Under the pieces are notes generated by a model that was not told where the DNA came from, ran no database searches, and worked only from the letters and a program-made list of their open reading frames with translations. Source: Brettanomyces bruxellensis (taxonomy: Eukaryota > Ascomycota > Pichiomycetes > Pichiales > Pichiaceae). Taken from it: a stretch of DNA of 64,000 bases. Made by a program: the position numbers and the translations under genes. The DNA lies in contig NC_054689.1 of assembly GCF_011074885.1 (NCBI RefSeq), positions 1,612,001 to 1,676,000 on the forward strand, read 5' to 3'. This document shows positions 48,418-59,442 of the stretch, piece by piece; the first letter of the stretch is position 1, and every line of letters begins with the position of its first letter.

Positions 48418-50787
48418 ATGAGCACCAATTTAGAGAAGCAGAATCGAAGGCTTCGAAATATCACCATTAGGCTTGATCACAAGATAAAATGCCTTCTGGA
48501 AGAGAATCAAAGACTTCAAACTGTACAAAGCCGACGGCCGGGATCAAAACAGGAGGATAATGACGATTTCGGCCGAAAATTAGAGAATCAGGCCATAGAG
48601 TTAAACACACTTAAGTCACAAAATAAGCAATTGAGAGCAAAAATTGAGAAATTATCTGTTAACACAGAAGCTTTGCTACAAGACAATGCGAAACTCAAAA
48701 AGCAAATATACATACAGGAGAAAGCATTACAGAGTGATGATGGAAAAGACCAGAAACTCAATCCTCATGAATTGCAAAAGCATATCAAGAGGTTGGAACT
48801 TGCGTTGGTTAAAACACGCGAGGAAGCATTAAGCAAGGAAATAAAAGCGTCAACTACATTCGAGGATTTGACAAAAAAGAATACATACTTAGAAAAAGAG
48901 AGGGTGAAACTTTCTAAACTTAATCACGACCAGAACATATTGCAAGATGCGAACAAAAAACTCAAAACCTCTTTAGACGGTTTACATGGATCGGAAGAAA
49001 AAATTGAGTTCCTTACGCTAAAAAACGTAGAACTTCAATCTGAAAATACAAAGCTCAGAAGGAACGTAGATGAGCTCAATGAATTAGAGGCGGTCAATCA
49101 GCAACTTATTGAAAATCATGATTTAAATCAGAAAGAGTTGATGGATGAGATAGAAAACCTTCGTAAAACTGTTTCTTTGAAGCAGATTCAGATTCAAGAC
49201 ATGAAACAAAAGATTCAAAGGTTGGGACGCATAGTAATCAGGCAAAATGTAAAAAGTACCTACAGAGATTCAATTGTGACCACAAAGGATCAAAATTCAG
49301 AAGAGGACTGCACCAAAGTTGTTCAGGTATCTCATGAATTGATGGATCAGTATCGAAATACAATATTATCTTTATTTCCTATTCAGGATACGGAAAAGAT
49401 AAACATATTATCTGAACTTAAGGGTTTGAAGTTCTTGACAAGTACACTAGCACATGATTATTTTAATCATGTACGGACACTAAAATACGATACCTCGTTT
49501 AAAAAAGATGTCGAATATGCAGTGAAGTTAAACAGGGCAAGTGCACTGATAAGTTGCATTTTTCATGTTTGTGAATACAAAAAAAGTGCTATCTCACCCG
49601 AGACGAAAGCTGTCATATCAAACTACCTTTCAGACTTCAAAAATAAGTATGATCAGAAGTTGTTTGATTTTCATGTATCAATAGATGATGCAATTGCTGA
49701 CGAGGCGTTAAAATCAAGAGAACTTACTATTTTCGAGTTAAGCGATGCTTTATTTCTTACAACAATAACCAAAGGAATATTTAAAGCTATGAATAAGCCC
49801 AAGTTCATATCTTTTGCGGAGAAAATATCAGGAATTGAGAATCTCATATCTGAACAAATCGAGAAGCTTATGACTTTGAGGAAGTTAGGCTTGGGTATTG
49901 AAAAGAGCACAGACAATAATAGCGATGCATTTAAAAAATTTCGCCAGTTTATCGGTGATGTATGCGATATTTTTGTCAATTATACATTGGATGATACAGA
50001 AATTTTCCCTGATGATGAAATCATTCAAGGTACCACAAAGAATTTACAGGATGACATAAAGTCATGTAACATAGAAGATGACAATTATTTAGCAGTTTAT
50101 TTGGAAGCAGCGAAATCTGCAAGCGTAAACGAACAGCAGGAGCCATTGTCACCAAACAAATTAAATAGGTTTGAAAGTGATGACGATGTCAATGATAAGC
50201 TTCGGTTGAAGATTCATCTATTAAATTCCAAGTTGGCAAATCTTAGAGAAGTGGAAAAGCAACATGAAAAGACATCGGGAGAGTTAGTGAAGCAGATACA
50301 GAGGACCGAAGTGCTATCTGCAAATTTGGATAAAGCTGAGGGGCGGAAGGAAGAATTAGAGCTTGAAGTTAAAAAATTAAAGAAAATTTTAAAAGCTGTT
50401 GGCTTGGATTCATGCAGTTCAGACTATATTGAAAGAAAAGAACAAATACAAGCAGAACTTTCGGATGCAAATAATAGCTTGTTGAAGAGCCAAATCAGTA
50501 AGCAGAGGGATTTAATTGGAAAGTTGGCTAAGAGTGCAGGAAAGAGAGAATCTGTAAATATGTCCGACTTCTCGAACTTAAACTGGCTCAAAGAAGACCT
50601 AGCACAAACATTTACCGACTTCCAGACCAAGAGTCCACACAGAGTAATACTAAACAGACTATTTTCTATGGAAAATAAATTTGATGTTGCGCCATTGGAT
50701 GAACAATCAAATGGTGAAGTACTGAAATACTATGCAGCCCATATGGGTGAGCAGATTTTAGGTTATCTTACGGAACAAATATCATGA
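48418..50787 (+). CDS. Large coiled-coil protein, possible dynactin p150Glued (Nip100)-like
   Basis: 789 residues. An N-terminal coiled coil runs from about 1 to 280 (leucine heptads, Lys/Glu/Gln-rich). A largely helical central domain spans about 300-560 (QVSHELMDQYRNTILSLFP, YAVKLNRASALISCIFHVCE), and a second coiled coil lies at about 600-730. The order coiled coil, helical globule, coiled coil resembles the dynactin domain of p150Glued, where a D..LLLxRL.CKAELI segment is followed by paired helices. There is no CAP-Gly domain, and the 330-bp upstream spacer leaves no room for one. If it is Nip100, it lacks microtubule binding through CAP-Gly. Other coiled-coil scaffolds cannot be excluded. 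Confidence 0.55.
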   Translation: MSTNLEKQNRRLRNITIRLDHKIKCLLEENQRLQTVQSRRPGSKQEDNDDFGRKLENQAIELNTLKSQNKQLRAKIEKLSVNTEALLQDNAKLKKQIYIQEKALQSDDGKDQKLNPHELQKHIKRLELALVKTREEALSKEIKASTTFEDLTKKNTYLEKERVKLSKLNHDQNILQDANKKLKTSLDGLHGSEEKIEFLTLKNVELQSENTKLRRNVDELNELEAVNQQLIENHDLNQKELMDEIENLRKTVSLKQIQIQDMKQKIQRLGRIVIRQNVKSTYRDSIVTTKDQNSEEDCTKVVQVSHELMDQYRNTILSLFPIQDTEKINILSELKGLKFLTSTLAHDYFNHVRTLKYDTSFKKDVEYAVKLNRASALISCIFHVCEYKKSAISPETKAVISNYLSDFKNKYDQKLFDFHVSIDDAIADEALKSRELTIFELSDALFLTTITKGIFKAMNKPKFISFAEKISGIENLISEQIEKLMTLRKLGLGIEKSTDNNSDAFKKFRQFIGDVCDIFVNYTLDDTEIFPDDEIIQGTTKNLQDDIKSCNIEDDNYLAVYLEAAKSASVNEQQEPLSPNKLNRFESDDDVNDKLRLKIHLLNSKLANLREVEKQHEKTSGELVKQIQRTEVLSANLDKAEGRKEELELEVKKLKKILKAVGLDSCSSDYIERKEQIQAELSDANNSLLKSQISKQRDLIGKLAKSAGKRESVNMSDFSNLNWLKEDLAQTFTDFQTKSPHRVILNRLFSMENKFDVAPLDEQSNGEVLKYYAAHMGEQILGYLTEQIS

Positions 50788-50943
50788 AAATATTTTGATG
50801 CAATTTATACATTTCTTCTCTGCATGAGCATGAATATTTAAAGAATCGTAATCTAGTTGAATGAAGTTTTTACTTAGAAAAGATTGACTGCCCGAAAAGA
50901 AAAAGGCTAAATACTATTGGCATAGGCAACCATCATGCGCTAC

Positions 50944-52293
50944 TTACAGTGTATGCGAATAGTATTTGTTGGGCCACTTCTTGGCTCCGTCTATGTCCTC
51001 CCTTGGCATCCACCACTCTAAAACTCTAAGGATGTAATTGTCAACAACGATACAAAGAACAAACAAAATTCCGGCCCAAGAACCGCAATTGTAGTATTTG
51101 ATAAGTCTGTTGACTGGGGTAAGATTCTCCTGTTCGAAAACATTATCATAGACCTTTTCCGTTCGCACTGCTATGTCCGACCAGTCATACATCTTCTCAA
51201 TCTCTTTATGAAAACAAGATGTATCAATTTTATTCTGTTTAAGTTTGCTAACGGCTACATTGACGGCATTCACTAACGAATCTTCCTCTGGGTCTGCAAA
51301 GACAGTCATCTTACCAGGGAGAACTTCAGGAATACCACCAACGTTTGTTGTTACCACTAACAATCCACACGATGCTGCTTCCACTAACACTGTTCCAAAT
51401 GCCTCCGTTAATGAAGGATGCAAATAAATCTGGCCTTGAACCATCACATCTCGAACCTGCTCATGCCTAATACTACCTATCAATTGAACTCTATCTTGGA
51501 GTTGGTATCTTTCACGCATCTGCTCCAGATCAATGAACTTGGGGCCATCGCCAGCGACTAAAAATCGAATTTCCGGATGGCGCAAACAAAGCCGTGGAAT
51601 TATTGCCGTTAAAAGGTCTGCACCTTTGTTCGGAAAAAGTCTTGATATAACCACAATTGTGATCGTTTTGAGGGAAGGTGTTTCTTCCGCCGGTTCAAAA
51701 TCGCTAGAAACAACAGCATTTGGAATAACAGATACACAGGCTGGATCCAGCGATGCACGTAGAACAGTATTCTCTTTACAAGTATTACTGACACAAATTA
51801 CATGACCTACATCGGTCAACGTAAACTTGAGGAGTTTGTTTCCGAGAATTGATCCAACGGTAGCAAAGCCAAACAATGAGTGATCAGTGAAGACTGTTTT
51901 TAACCCCATAGTATTTCCATGGAGAATAGCTTCATGACAAAGCGAGCTAAAACTTCCGTGTCCATGTACAATATCTATGTTTTCTCTGATAAAAATCTGT
52001 CTAAGGGTGGGAAATGCTGAAAAAACTGTAGGGAAGGTACATTCTCGATAAAGGACAAGGTACGGAACATAATAGACTTTCAACCCGTTGGTAAGTGTTC
52101 TCACTCCAGTTCTATCTTTATAGGCATGTGTAATTATGATGACGGAATGGCCTCTTGCAATAAGACGTTGGGACAGATGGTAAATATGAAGTTCAACTCC
52201 TCCAGGTTGAGGATAGAAGAAATCTGACACCATAGCTATATTATAACTCCTCTTTTTGCGAGGTGATCTCAGCTTTGAATACGAGACTGTCAT
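50944..52293 (-). CDS. SPT14: GPI-GlcNAc transferase catalytic subunit (PIG-A)
   Basis: The GT4-family UDP-GlcNAc:phosphatidylinositol transferase Gpi3/Spt14, catalytic subunit of the first GPI step on the cytosolic face of the ER. It is 449 residues long, as in S. cerevisiae (452). Landmarks are [20 protein letters not shown] near residue 21, [16 protein letters not shown] near 105, FTDHSLFGF and [13 protein letters not shown], and the E-x7-E motif in [13 protein letters not shown]. One hydrophobic anchor lies near the C terminus ([17 protein letters not shown]). Gpi1, its partner, is encoded at 7286..9223. Confidence 0.97.
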   Translation of the reverse strand: MTVSYSKLRSPRKKRSYNIAMVSDFFYPQPGGVELHIYHLSQRLIARGHSVIIITHAYKDRTGVRTLTNGLKVYYVPYLVLYRECTFPTVFSAFPTLRQIFIRENIDIVHGHGSFSSLCHEAILHGNTMGLKTVFTDHSLFGFATVGSILGNKLLKFTLTDVGHVICVSNTCKENTVLRASLDPACVSVIPNAVVSSDFEPAEETPSLKTITIVVISRLFPNKGADLLTAIIPRLCLRHPEIRFLVAGDGPKFIDLEQMRERYQLQDRVQLIGSIRHEQVRDVMVQGQIYLHPSLTEAFGTVLVEAASCGLLVVTTNVGGIPEVLPGKMTVFADPEEDSLVNAVNVAVSKLKQNKIDTSCFHKEIEKMYDWSDIAVRTEKVYDNVFEQENLTPVNRLIKYYNCGSWAGILFVLCIVVDNYILRVLEWWMPREDIDGAKKWPNKYYSHTL

Positions 52294-52973
52294 TTCTGAC
52301 TTGCTTTTATTGTTTTGTTAAAGAATGCCCTGAGCTTTTGAAAGTAATTGTTACCCCTAAACGTTTTATTATTCTGCCAAGATAAGGTGACCCAGTCCGA
52401 TTTTTTTCAATATAATCGATTTTTTTTTCGTCCCTCACATTGGTGAACCGACCGTGTTGATTTCCCAAAAAGGATTATTTATGGTGTAATGTTGGATGTG
52501 TGATTTGTTTCATACCCTAACGGCATATCGTCATTCCTTTGCCACAACCAACATTAGCTCATGTTACAAAGTTCATATACAGTGAAACATATTTTGTTCC
52601 AATTTGACTTGGACAGACAGAATGCATATTAAACTTTCTGGAACGGCGTATAACTGCTATACTATTGTTACCGTAATTCATCCAGTATAGTACAGAAATT
52701 ATAATTACAGAACTCCACAATTTTTATTTTATTTTTATTGTCCGTACATATAATTCCCTATCATCTTTTTAGTGCAAGCAAATCCTATCGTTAATATTAT
52801 TTCTCAGCCTACATTTTCTCGGTATGAAGAAATCGCAGTCGGGACAAAAAATGCTGGAAGAATTAAAACTTGGTTTGCATACTAATACTAGTGCAAACAT
52901 ATTTCATGTATAACTTACTATTATTCCACGGTACCAGCTTGGTTCTTTGCTAAGCTTTTTACTTAGAATACAA
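52294..52973. other. Divergent promoter region SPT14 / TRE-like gene
   Basis: 680 bp, AT-rich. It holds no gene. Confidence 0.5.
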
Positions 52974-55535
52974 ATGAAGCAGAACTCAAAATATATTCCA
53001 GTGTCTAATAGTTCTGGAGTGGCCGATACTGAAACATCCCGAGCTCCAGATTCCGAATTGCAAGATTCTTCCTCAGGGGAAGGAACCACCTCGGAGAGTA
53101 TTAATGGGCAAGTCGACATTCAAAACTTGCCGGCAGACCCTCCAGCATATGAAGAAGGCAGCTTTGAACAGTTTGAAATTGAGGAACCTGGAAGTTCGCC
53201 TCAAAGTGAAACGCACGGAATCTTCAATAAGGCTGGTGAGTTCGCACGAAATATCAACACGAGAATCTTCAGGCCTTTAACTGAGGCTTTGGATCCCGTG
53301 TATCAAGCTTGGCAATTAATAAACAAGAAGGCGGATGCTTGTATCTCCAAGATTGGTAATCCACTTATTGTGAAAAGGCTTATCTATGTTTTATTTATTG
53401 CTGTTCTTATATACATGGTCTCACTTAATGGTGCTTACTCCGGGGGGCGATTAAGCAATGGAACATTTGAGGATCTAGATGCTTTGGCTGAATTCATAGA
53501 CAACGAAATAGATTCTCACAGACTTGAGGAGAATCTTGAGTATTTGTCATCTATGCCACGAATAGCCGGAACAGCCGGCGACCTTTCACTTGCTAGATAT
53601 ATAGAACAGTACATCAAAACAACCAACGTTGAGCAGGTTCGTGGACAGCAATTTCAGGCTTTTACAGAATATCCATCAAATGAATCATATGTGGTGCTAA
53701 AGAACTCTGCGGGTGAACAAATATACCGCTGTAATTTGGTTGAATCTACTGATCTTGATGGGCAGCAGTCGTCGGATGATATATCTCGCTGGTCTTTTAA
53801 TCCGGGATCAAGAACCGGAAAGGTTTCCGCTAGACTTGTGTACGCAAACTATGGGCAATGGCAGGACTATGAATATCTTAGAGATGCCGGTGTTAACCTT
53901 GATTCCGGATTCATTGCTTTGGTTAAATATGGGGGCGGACTTCCAGCATATAAAAAGATCAAATATGCTCACAGAGCAGGTGCAAAAGCTGTCATTTTTA
54001 TTAGTGACCCATTGAATACAAGCTACAGCTTATATTCTATCCAGAGAGACCCTGTCGCGTATCCGGATAAGGCTTCTGGAAATATCATGGATCCTGGGCC
54101 AGGTTCCGCAGATCAAATCCCGGAATACTTTGATCCTGAGAAGCTTTTGGCAACTTCATCTGCATATCCTGATATACCTTCCATGCCAATATCTTGGGCA
54201 GATTTCATAGGAATCATGAATAAATTCAAATCATCTGGAAAGCATATATCTGAATGGGACTTTTCTATTGGGAACACACCAGTCGAGATCTGGACAGGCG
54301 ATGATCAGTTTAAGCTTGACATGAATAATCATCTACAGCAGAGACCATTTAAACAAATGTGGAATGTTGCTGGACGTATTAGTGGTACAGAACAGAACGG
54401 ATTAGCAATTATGATTGGAGCATCGAGGGATGCTCTTTGCTACGGCGCTACTGAAGCGACTGGAACTGCTGTGTTGTTGGAATTAATGAGTGTTCTTTCA
54501 GAACTAAAAGCAGCCAAATACTGGCGTCCATTGCGGACAATATATTTTGTTTCGTTTTCTGGTTCGAAGTTCAATGCCGCAGGTACCTCAAATTTTGTCG
54601 TGCAGAAATCAGACTTTTTACGACATGACTTATACGCTTACATTGATTTGAGCGATGCCATTTCAGGCTCCTCTTTTAGTGCTATGGGAAATTCTTTGTT
54701 ATATCACCCCACTGTCGACCAATTAGATAAAGTAAATGACCCAGTGCAGAATGTTAGTATATCACAAAGTTGGAACCATATGTTCGATACGGGCATCGAC
54801 ATTATGAAGCAGTCTGCTCCATTCCTTGTTCATGATGGTATACCAATTTTAGAGTTGGCATTCAGAAATAGTTCTTCCCCAAATGGGTATCCGAAAAATA
54901 CGTGTTTGGATACTTTTGACCGGTTCAAAAAGGCTGGCATGGATCCGGAAATGAAGTATCATAAAACCCTTACAAGCATATTAAGTAGGGTAATTCTCGA
55001 ACTTTCTGATAATGCAGTTATCAGCTTTGATATCCCTTCTCTTGTATCCGACATAAACAAGGATGCAAGAGATCTTAGAAGGTATACAAGAATCAAAATG
55101 AAGGATTCAGGAATGATGTTGAACTTCGACGGGTTAGAAAAGTCATTAATCAGAATAAAGCAAATCGGGCAAGAGCAAAAGGCATTTGTTGGTACTTGGA
55201 CAGATATTGTTACTTCTTCATCTGGTATGGAGCCGAATTTGCTTGCTGTTAATAGGTGGGATTGGAATTCAAAGCTAAGTATTTTTTTGAAGCTCCTAAT
55301 TGTACCACAAGGTGTTTATCAGAGACCATGGCAGAAGAATGCCGTATTTGGTCAGGAGCTTGAAATTCCGCAGCAAACTGACGAATCTGGAAAAGTTATC
55401 AACTTTAGGTATAACAGTTTCCCAGGTGTGCGAGATGCATTAGATGAAGGTAAATGGGATCAAGCTCAGGCTGAACTTAACAAAGTTACGGGATTGATGG
55501 ACGAGGCTGCAGAGATTTTTAACATTAATATGTGA
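52974..55535 (+). CDS. Transferrin-receptor-like protein (Tre1/Tre2)
   Basis: 853 residues from ATG 52974; the frame upstream opens only through TTG. It is a type II membrane protein. The cytosolic N terminus has a PPxY motif (PPAY, 56-59), which in S. cerevisiae Tre1/Tre2 recruits the Rsp5 ligase via Bsd2. One membrane helix follows near 133-150, then a PA domain, an M28-like aminopeptidase domain (IMIGASRDALCYGATEATGT, IYFVSFSGSKFNAAGT) and a C-terminal dimerisation domain. The metal-binding residues of active M28 peptidases look incomplete, as expected for this receptor-like group. Tre1/Tre2 help degrade the metal carrier Smf1. Vps70 is the alternative, but the PPxY favours Tre. Confidence 0.85.
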   Translation: MKQNSKYIPVSNSSGVADTETSRAPDSELQDSSSGEGTTSESINGQVDIQNLPADPPAYEEGSFEQFEIEEPGSSPQSETHGIFNKAGEFARNINTRIFRPLTEALDPVYQAWQLINKKADACISKIGNPLIVKRLIYVLFIAVLIYMVSLNGAYSGGRLSNGTFEDLDALAEFIDNEIDSHRLEENLEYLSSMPRIAGTAGDLSLARYIEQYIKTTNVEQVRGQQFQAFTEYPSNESYVVLKNSAGEQIYRCNLVESTDLDGQQSSDDISRWSFNPGSRTGKVSARLVYANYGQWQDYEYLRDAGVNLDSGFIALVKYGGGLPAYKKIKYAHRAGAKAVIFISDPLNTSYSLYSIQRDPVAYPDKASGNIMDPGPGSADQIPEYFDPEKLLATSSAYPDIPSMPISWADFIGIMNKFKSSGKHISEWDFSIGNTPVEIWTGDDQFKLDMNNHLQQRPFKQMWNVAGRISGTEQNGLAIMIGASRDALCYGATEATGTAVLLELMSVLSELKAAKYWRPLRTIYFVSFSGSKFNAAGTSNFVVQKSDFLRHDLYAYIDLSDAISGSSFSAMGNSLLYHPTVDQLDKVNDPVQNVSISQSWNHMFDTGIDIMKQSAPFLVHDGIPILELAFRNSSSPNGYPKNTCLDTFDRFKKAGMDPEMKYHKTLTSILSRVILELSDNAVISFDIPSLVSDINKDARDLRRYTRIKMKDSGMMLNFDGLEKSLIRIKQIGQEQKAFVGTWTDIVTSSSGMEPNLLAVNRWDWNSKLSIFLKLLIVPQGVYQRPWQKNAVFGQELEIPQQTDESGKVINFRYNSFPGVRDALDEGKWDQAQAELNKVTGLMDEAAEIFNINM

Positions 55536-55719
55536 GGAACTGTGTGAACTACTGGGATTAACCCAGTTATGATGTGTTACCGAAATTAATGAGAGTATAA
55601 TATGGTCAGCTACATTTTCAGGAACTTTTTTTAATCTTTCTTCTTTTTTCTTCTTAATACTACTATACTGACTGCATATTATAATAAAAAACGACATGCC
55701 TCTATTACCATTGCTCCAT

Positions 55720-57936
55720 TTAGCTGATTTCTAAAATATTGTTGACAAGTTTCTCGGATGATGCAAACAATGAAACCAGGCTTTCGTTTTTGAGAAGTCC
55801 CTTTTCACCAAGTAGACTAACTAAGTTTGCCACTTCCTTAAATGCTTTTAAACCCTCAATTAACTCTAAATTGGGATGTGGAATAATCATTTCATACGAT
55901 TCCTTTAAGAATTTAAAACTCTCCTTAATGTTCCCGCTGTCCAAGTATCCTTCAAAGAACTGCTCCGCAATTATTCCCAATAAAACACTTGGAAGTGAAT
56001 TTCTAAAAGGAATTTCCAATGCCAACTTTCTCCAGTCAGAGTTGTTCCTTTGATATTTATCAAGATCAACATGATTTAGCAAAAGCAATGAAAGTAAGTT
56101 GGAGGTAATAGTCATGTTCGTCAACGATGCAACTTTACTTGCAACTGACCTAAACTGCAGCAATGGTCTTGAAACCCGATAAACATAGTTCACTGGATTA
56201 ATCTCATTTAATTCAAGTAAAGACAAGAACTTAGAGATTAATATTGCATTTTCCGTATCCTCCTTTCCTGTAGACCTGAAGTCACTTGGATTTAAAACAT
56301 CCGATGGTTCCAAATCCGGAAATTCCTTGAAGAACAGCAAAACTAGCAGTAAATATTTTGGATGAAAAGAATGTGCAACAAACTCTAATGCCTCACCCCA
56401 AGAAGTTAAAGCAAACTTTTTTCTTTCAATGAAACCAAGTTGAACTAGTGCTCTAACAAAGGACGTAGAAATTAATTCAAAGTTCGTAGATATTTTGATA
56501 TTATCCCTCGGATTAACAGTATTCTCCATCAAGAAGTTATTGTCCAGTATTGAAAGCAAAGAAACAAGATCAAAGGATTTCGCAGTAGCATGTCTGATGA
56601 GTAATGGGCCCAAGACAGAAACCAGAGGTGGCATGATCTTTTGATCTATCTGGTAATATTTGGCACCATCAAAATAAGTCGTGAGTTTCAGCTTCTTATA
56701 CTGAAAATATCTGTTTATTGGATTTGCTACAATGTTGATGTCCTCACTCCATAAAGTTACCGTTTCATCACTGGTGACCACCTTTTTATAAAGCTTAGAA
56801 GGTGACATATCTAAAGGAAGCCTTTCAACCGCATTGCTGTGAATTAGTGTTTCAAAAAGTTGAAAAGCGGTAATACCGATAGACTGATAGAAGAATAGTT
56901 CATCGGGAAGTCTCTCACCAAATAAAGCATGTATGTCCTCGGGAAGCTTTTCACTCGAACTCTCTTCAATCTTCTTCTGCCCAAATCCAGATATAGGAGA
57001 TGCTGGCGTGAAATGTGACAGAAATGAGGCCTTGGATGTATATTGCGGAGGTTCGACCCTTCCATTTGTTTTTAAAATTGGCATGTACCTAATGGAAGCG
57101 CAACCTTTCATGTATCTTTCGAGTTCTTCGCTGTTTTCGCCTAACGCAAGAATGCTATTGTAAACAGAACCTCCATTTAGTACAAAATGATGTAATGAAG
57201 CAAATGTGCTTTGCGTTGGCATCTGGGGTAATATTTCAAGAACAAATGGCTGAAAAGTATTGCCCACACACATTGAAATGTCCTGAAATTGTTTAGCAGA
57301 CAAGTTCATATTGCTGAAAACGTTGTTGCGATCCAAGTACTTGAATTGCTTCGCTTCAAATTCAATACTAAAAATAATCTTCTCTGTTGTCTGTAACAAT
57401 AGACTATCGGTTGAACCAAAAATGCAATCAATAATATGCTCACTTTGCATATATTGCAATTGCGAAGCAGCGCTGTATGGACTAACAATATATTCAACGT
57501 TTTTGGAATCCAAAAATTCCATTAATTGATTCATAACAGGCCTCATTTGAAGTGGTGAATCCGAATTCCGAAAGCTTTCAATGTGATAATTTTTAGAAGT
57601 CTTGTCGTCCCAAACGCGTTTGAAAGTTGTTTCGACGGCCAAAAGATCACCCTGTTCTAAGTAATTATACTGTATTGTTGTCTTCAAACCAGAGAAAACA
57701 AATATTGGCTTGATATTAAGCTCCTTAAAATAACCAAAGTCTGATTCAACCAAAGCTTTGAGAGTCATGGGAAACCCACCAATAGCTTCGAGGTTTGGTT
57801 CCTTCTTTGGCGTGAAAAGTCTCGAAAGATAGTGCTCCACATCTATTCCAATAACCGCATTCTGAAGAACATCCAATGGACAATTATTAACGGTTTTAAT
57901 GTCAAAAAGGTATGGCTCTAATGTTCTAATAGGCAT
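55720..57936 (-). CDS. MKT1: Mkt1 post-transcriptional regulator
   Basis: 738 residues (830 in S. cerevisiae). It has an XPG/FEN1-like N-terminal fold with the family start MPIRTLEPYLFD, GIDVEHYLSRL near 30 and NIKPIFVFSGLKT near 75. An XPG-I-like region (VEYIVSPYSAASQLQYM) follows at about 150. The C-terminal half holds the Mkt1 domains that contact Pbp1. The acidic metal ligands of true nucleases are not all kept. In S. cerevisiae Mkt1 with Pbp1 supports translation of HO and of mitochondrial mRNAs, and it is a frequent quantitative-trait gene. It is convergent with the TRE-like gene. Confidence 0.93.
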   Translation of the reverse strand: MPIRTLEPYLFDIKTVNNCPLDVLQNAVIGIDVEHYLSRLFTPKKEPNLEAIGGFPMTLKALVESDFGYFKELNIKPIFVFSGLKTTIQYNYLEQGDLLAVETTFKRVWDDKTSKNYHIESFRNSDSPLQMRPVMNQLMEFLDSKNVEYIVSPYSAASQLQYMQSEHIIDCIFGSTDSLLLQTTEKIIFSIEFEAKQFKYLDRNNVFSNMNLSAKQFQDISMCVGNTFQPFVLEILPQMPTQSTFASLHHFVLNGGSVYNSILALGENSEELERYMKGCASIRYMPILKTNGRVEPPQYTSKASFLSHFTPASPISGFGQKKIEESSSEKLPEDIHALFGERLPDELFFYQSIGITAFQLFETLIHSNAVERLPLDMSPSKLYKKVVTSDETVTLWSEDINIVANPINRYFQYKKLKLTTYFDGAKYYQIDQKIMPPLVSVLGPLLIRHATAKSFDLVSLLSILDNNFLMENTVNPRDNIKISTNFELISTSFVRALVQLGFIERKKFALTSWGEALEFVAHSFHPKYLLLVLLFFKEFPDLEPSDVLNPSDFRSTGKEDTENAILISKFLSLLELNEINPVNYVYRVSRPLLQFRSVASKVASLTNMTITSNLLSLLLLNHVDLDKYQRNNSDWRKLALEIPFRNSLPSVLLGIIAEQFFEGYLDSGNIKESFKFLKESYEMIIPHPNLELIEGLKAFKEVANLVSLLGEKGLLKNESLVSLFASSEKLVNNILEIS

Positions 57937-58350
57937 ATTCAGTGAAATGTTCAGACACTATGATTTATGATGTGTTTGGTTTTCACTAATTCCAATGCCA
58001 ATAAACAAAAAAAAACTAAATTAAATGGAATAAGCCTTCTAATTGCTTTATAGTTGTTCGATCAGTAAATGTTAAGTTTACTGAAGATGTTTATGAAAGC
58101 AGTATTGGCTGAAACAGATATTGAAATATACCCTGTTTTGGAAGCTAGGCCTTCTTTTTTATGCCTACCTTACAGTTTTCTGTGTTTTCGTTCTTCCATT
58201 GGGAATCATTTAACCATTCGTTGACTGTCTACCATCGTCGCGACTATAAAATTTTCCAATCCTAATTTTTTTTTTTTTTTTTTTCATTCATATTGAACCA
58301 TCGCGAAATAATGGGTAGCGCTTTGCTGGCTCTTTCTCGAGCACTAGATC
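57937..58350. other. Divergent promoter region MKT1 / OST3
   Basis: About 410 bp with a T run of 19 or so (58266..58284) and a short upstream ORF described separately. Confidence 0.5.
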
Positions 58351-58361
58351 ATGCATCCTAA
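58311..58361 (+). promoter_or_regulatory. Upstream ORF (16 codons) overlapping first OST3 ATG
   Basis: ATG at 58311 opens MGSALLALSRALDHAS and stops at 58361. It overlaps the 58351 ATG in another frame but ends 73 bases before the in-frame ATG at 58435. Whether it lies in the mRNA is unknown. Confidence 0.35.
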
Positions 58362-59442
58362 AGTGAGGAGTCATTCAAAGTTGAAGCTGACCATTTTCTT
58401 GTTTCAGCTCTGGTTACTGTGGAATTTGTTTATGATGAAGGGTATCCAGCTTTTTATAGCCCTTCTGTTCTTGGGTGTTTGTCATGCCACAAAGTTTGGA
58501 GATGTTGTCGAGTCATTGGGATCGAATAGCATTATCAGGATTAATGATAAAAACTATAAAGGCTTAATGAACAACGAAGATTACTCAATTATCATTTTTA
58601 TCACCGCTTCTGATCCAAGAATTGGTTGCACACTTTGTTCTTTGGCCATGCCACAATATGAACAGATGGCTTCTTCCTATTATGAAAATCTACGAAACAC
58701 GTACAACAGTACTGAAAATTCCAGGGTTCATACATTGGAAGAAGATGGTGCCAATTTTATTATCACTTATGCAGATTTAGCAGGATCCAAGAAATTATAC
58801 GAAAAATTGGGTGTCACTAGTGTGCCTAAAGTGTTTTTCTACAAGCCGGGAAGAGGTGTTGACATGTCTCAACCTACAGATGAATACAGGTTTTCAGGCC
58901 AGGAAACGCCGCAGGTGTTTTCTGATTGGATTATCAAGCATTCTGAATTTTCGAACAAAGATTTATTCAAGATCGTTGAAAAGCCAAATTATCAAGTTAT
59001 CGCGCGGAATATGGCCATCACATTGTTTCTCCTCGTGGTTGCTTACAAGAAGTTTGACAAAGTTTCCGTTATCATCGCTAACAAGAGAATCTGGAGAGCT
59101 TTGTGCTTAATCCTCATCATATTGTTCTGCTCTGGATACATGTACAATAGAATCAGAGGAACGGCTTTCACTGGAGAAGGTCCTCACAAGGAAGTGATAT
59201 ACTTTTCACCCTCGCAACAATCACAGTATGGAGCAGAGACGCAGATTATTTCTGTTGTGTATGCACTCTTGGTTGTCTGCTTTGTTGTCCTAATGGACTC
59301 GGCAAGCAAAATATCCGACCAAAAATTACGTTTCTTTGCCGTTCTCACATCTTCGCTTGTTGCTTATATCTTGTATGGCTATGTTGTGGCATGTTTCAAG
59401 CAGAAGAGTTCCATGTATCCATTCAAGCTTGGTATATTATAA
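58351..59442 (+). CDS. OST3: Oligosaccharyltransferase subunit Ost3/Ost6
   Basis: A thioredoxin-like subunit of the ER oligosaccharyltransferase that holds substrates by mixed disulfides to help N-glycosylation. The CxxC is at 93-96 (IGCTLCSLA), within a lumenal thioredoxin fold. Four C-terminal membrane helices follow, with the Ost3-type GYMYNRIRGTAFTGEGPHKE loop between helices. The frame is 363 residues from 58351. Starting at the second candidate, 58435, gives 335 residues with a standard signal peptide (MKGIQLFIALLFLGVCHA), which I think is the likelier start. Ost3 and Ost6 are alternatives in S. cerevisiae; the loop sequence is closer to Ost3. Confidence 0.92.
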   Translation: MHPKVRSHSKLKLTIFLFQLWLLWNLFMMKGIQLFIALLFLGVCHATKFGDVVESLGSNSIIRINDKNYKGLMNNEDYSIIIFITASDPRIGCTLCSLAMPQYEQMASSYYENLRNTYNSTENSRVHTLEEDGANFIITYADLAGSKKLYEKLGVTSVPKVFFYKPGRGVDMSQPTDEYRFSGQETPQVFSDWIIKHSEFSNKDLFKIVEKPNYQVIARNMAITLFLLVVAYKKFDKVSVIIANKRIWRALCLILIILFCSGYMYNRIRGTAFTGEGPHKEVIYFSPSQQSQYGAETQIISVVYALLVVCFVVLMDSASKISDQKLRFFAVLTSSLVAYILYGYVVACFKQKSSMYPFKLGIL

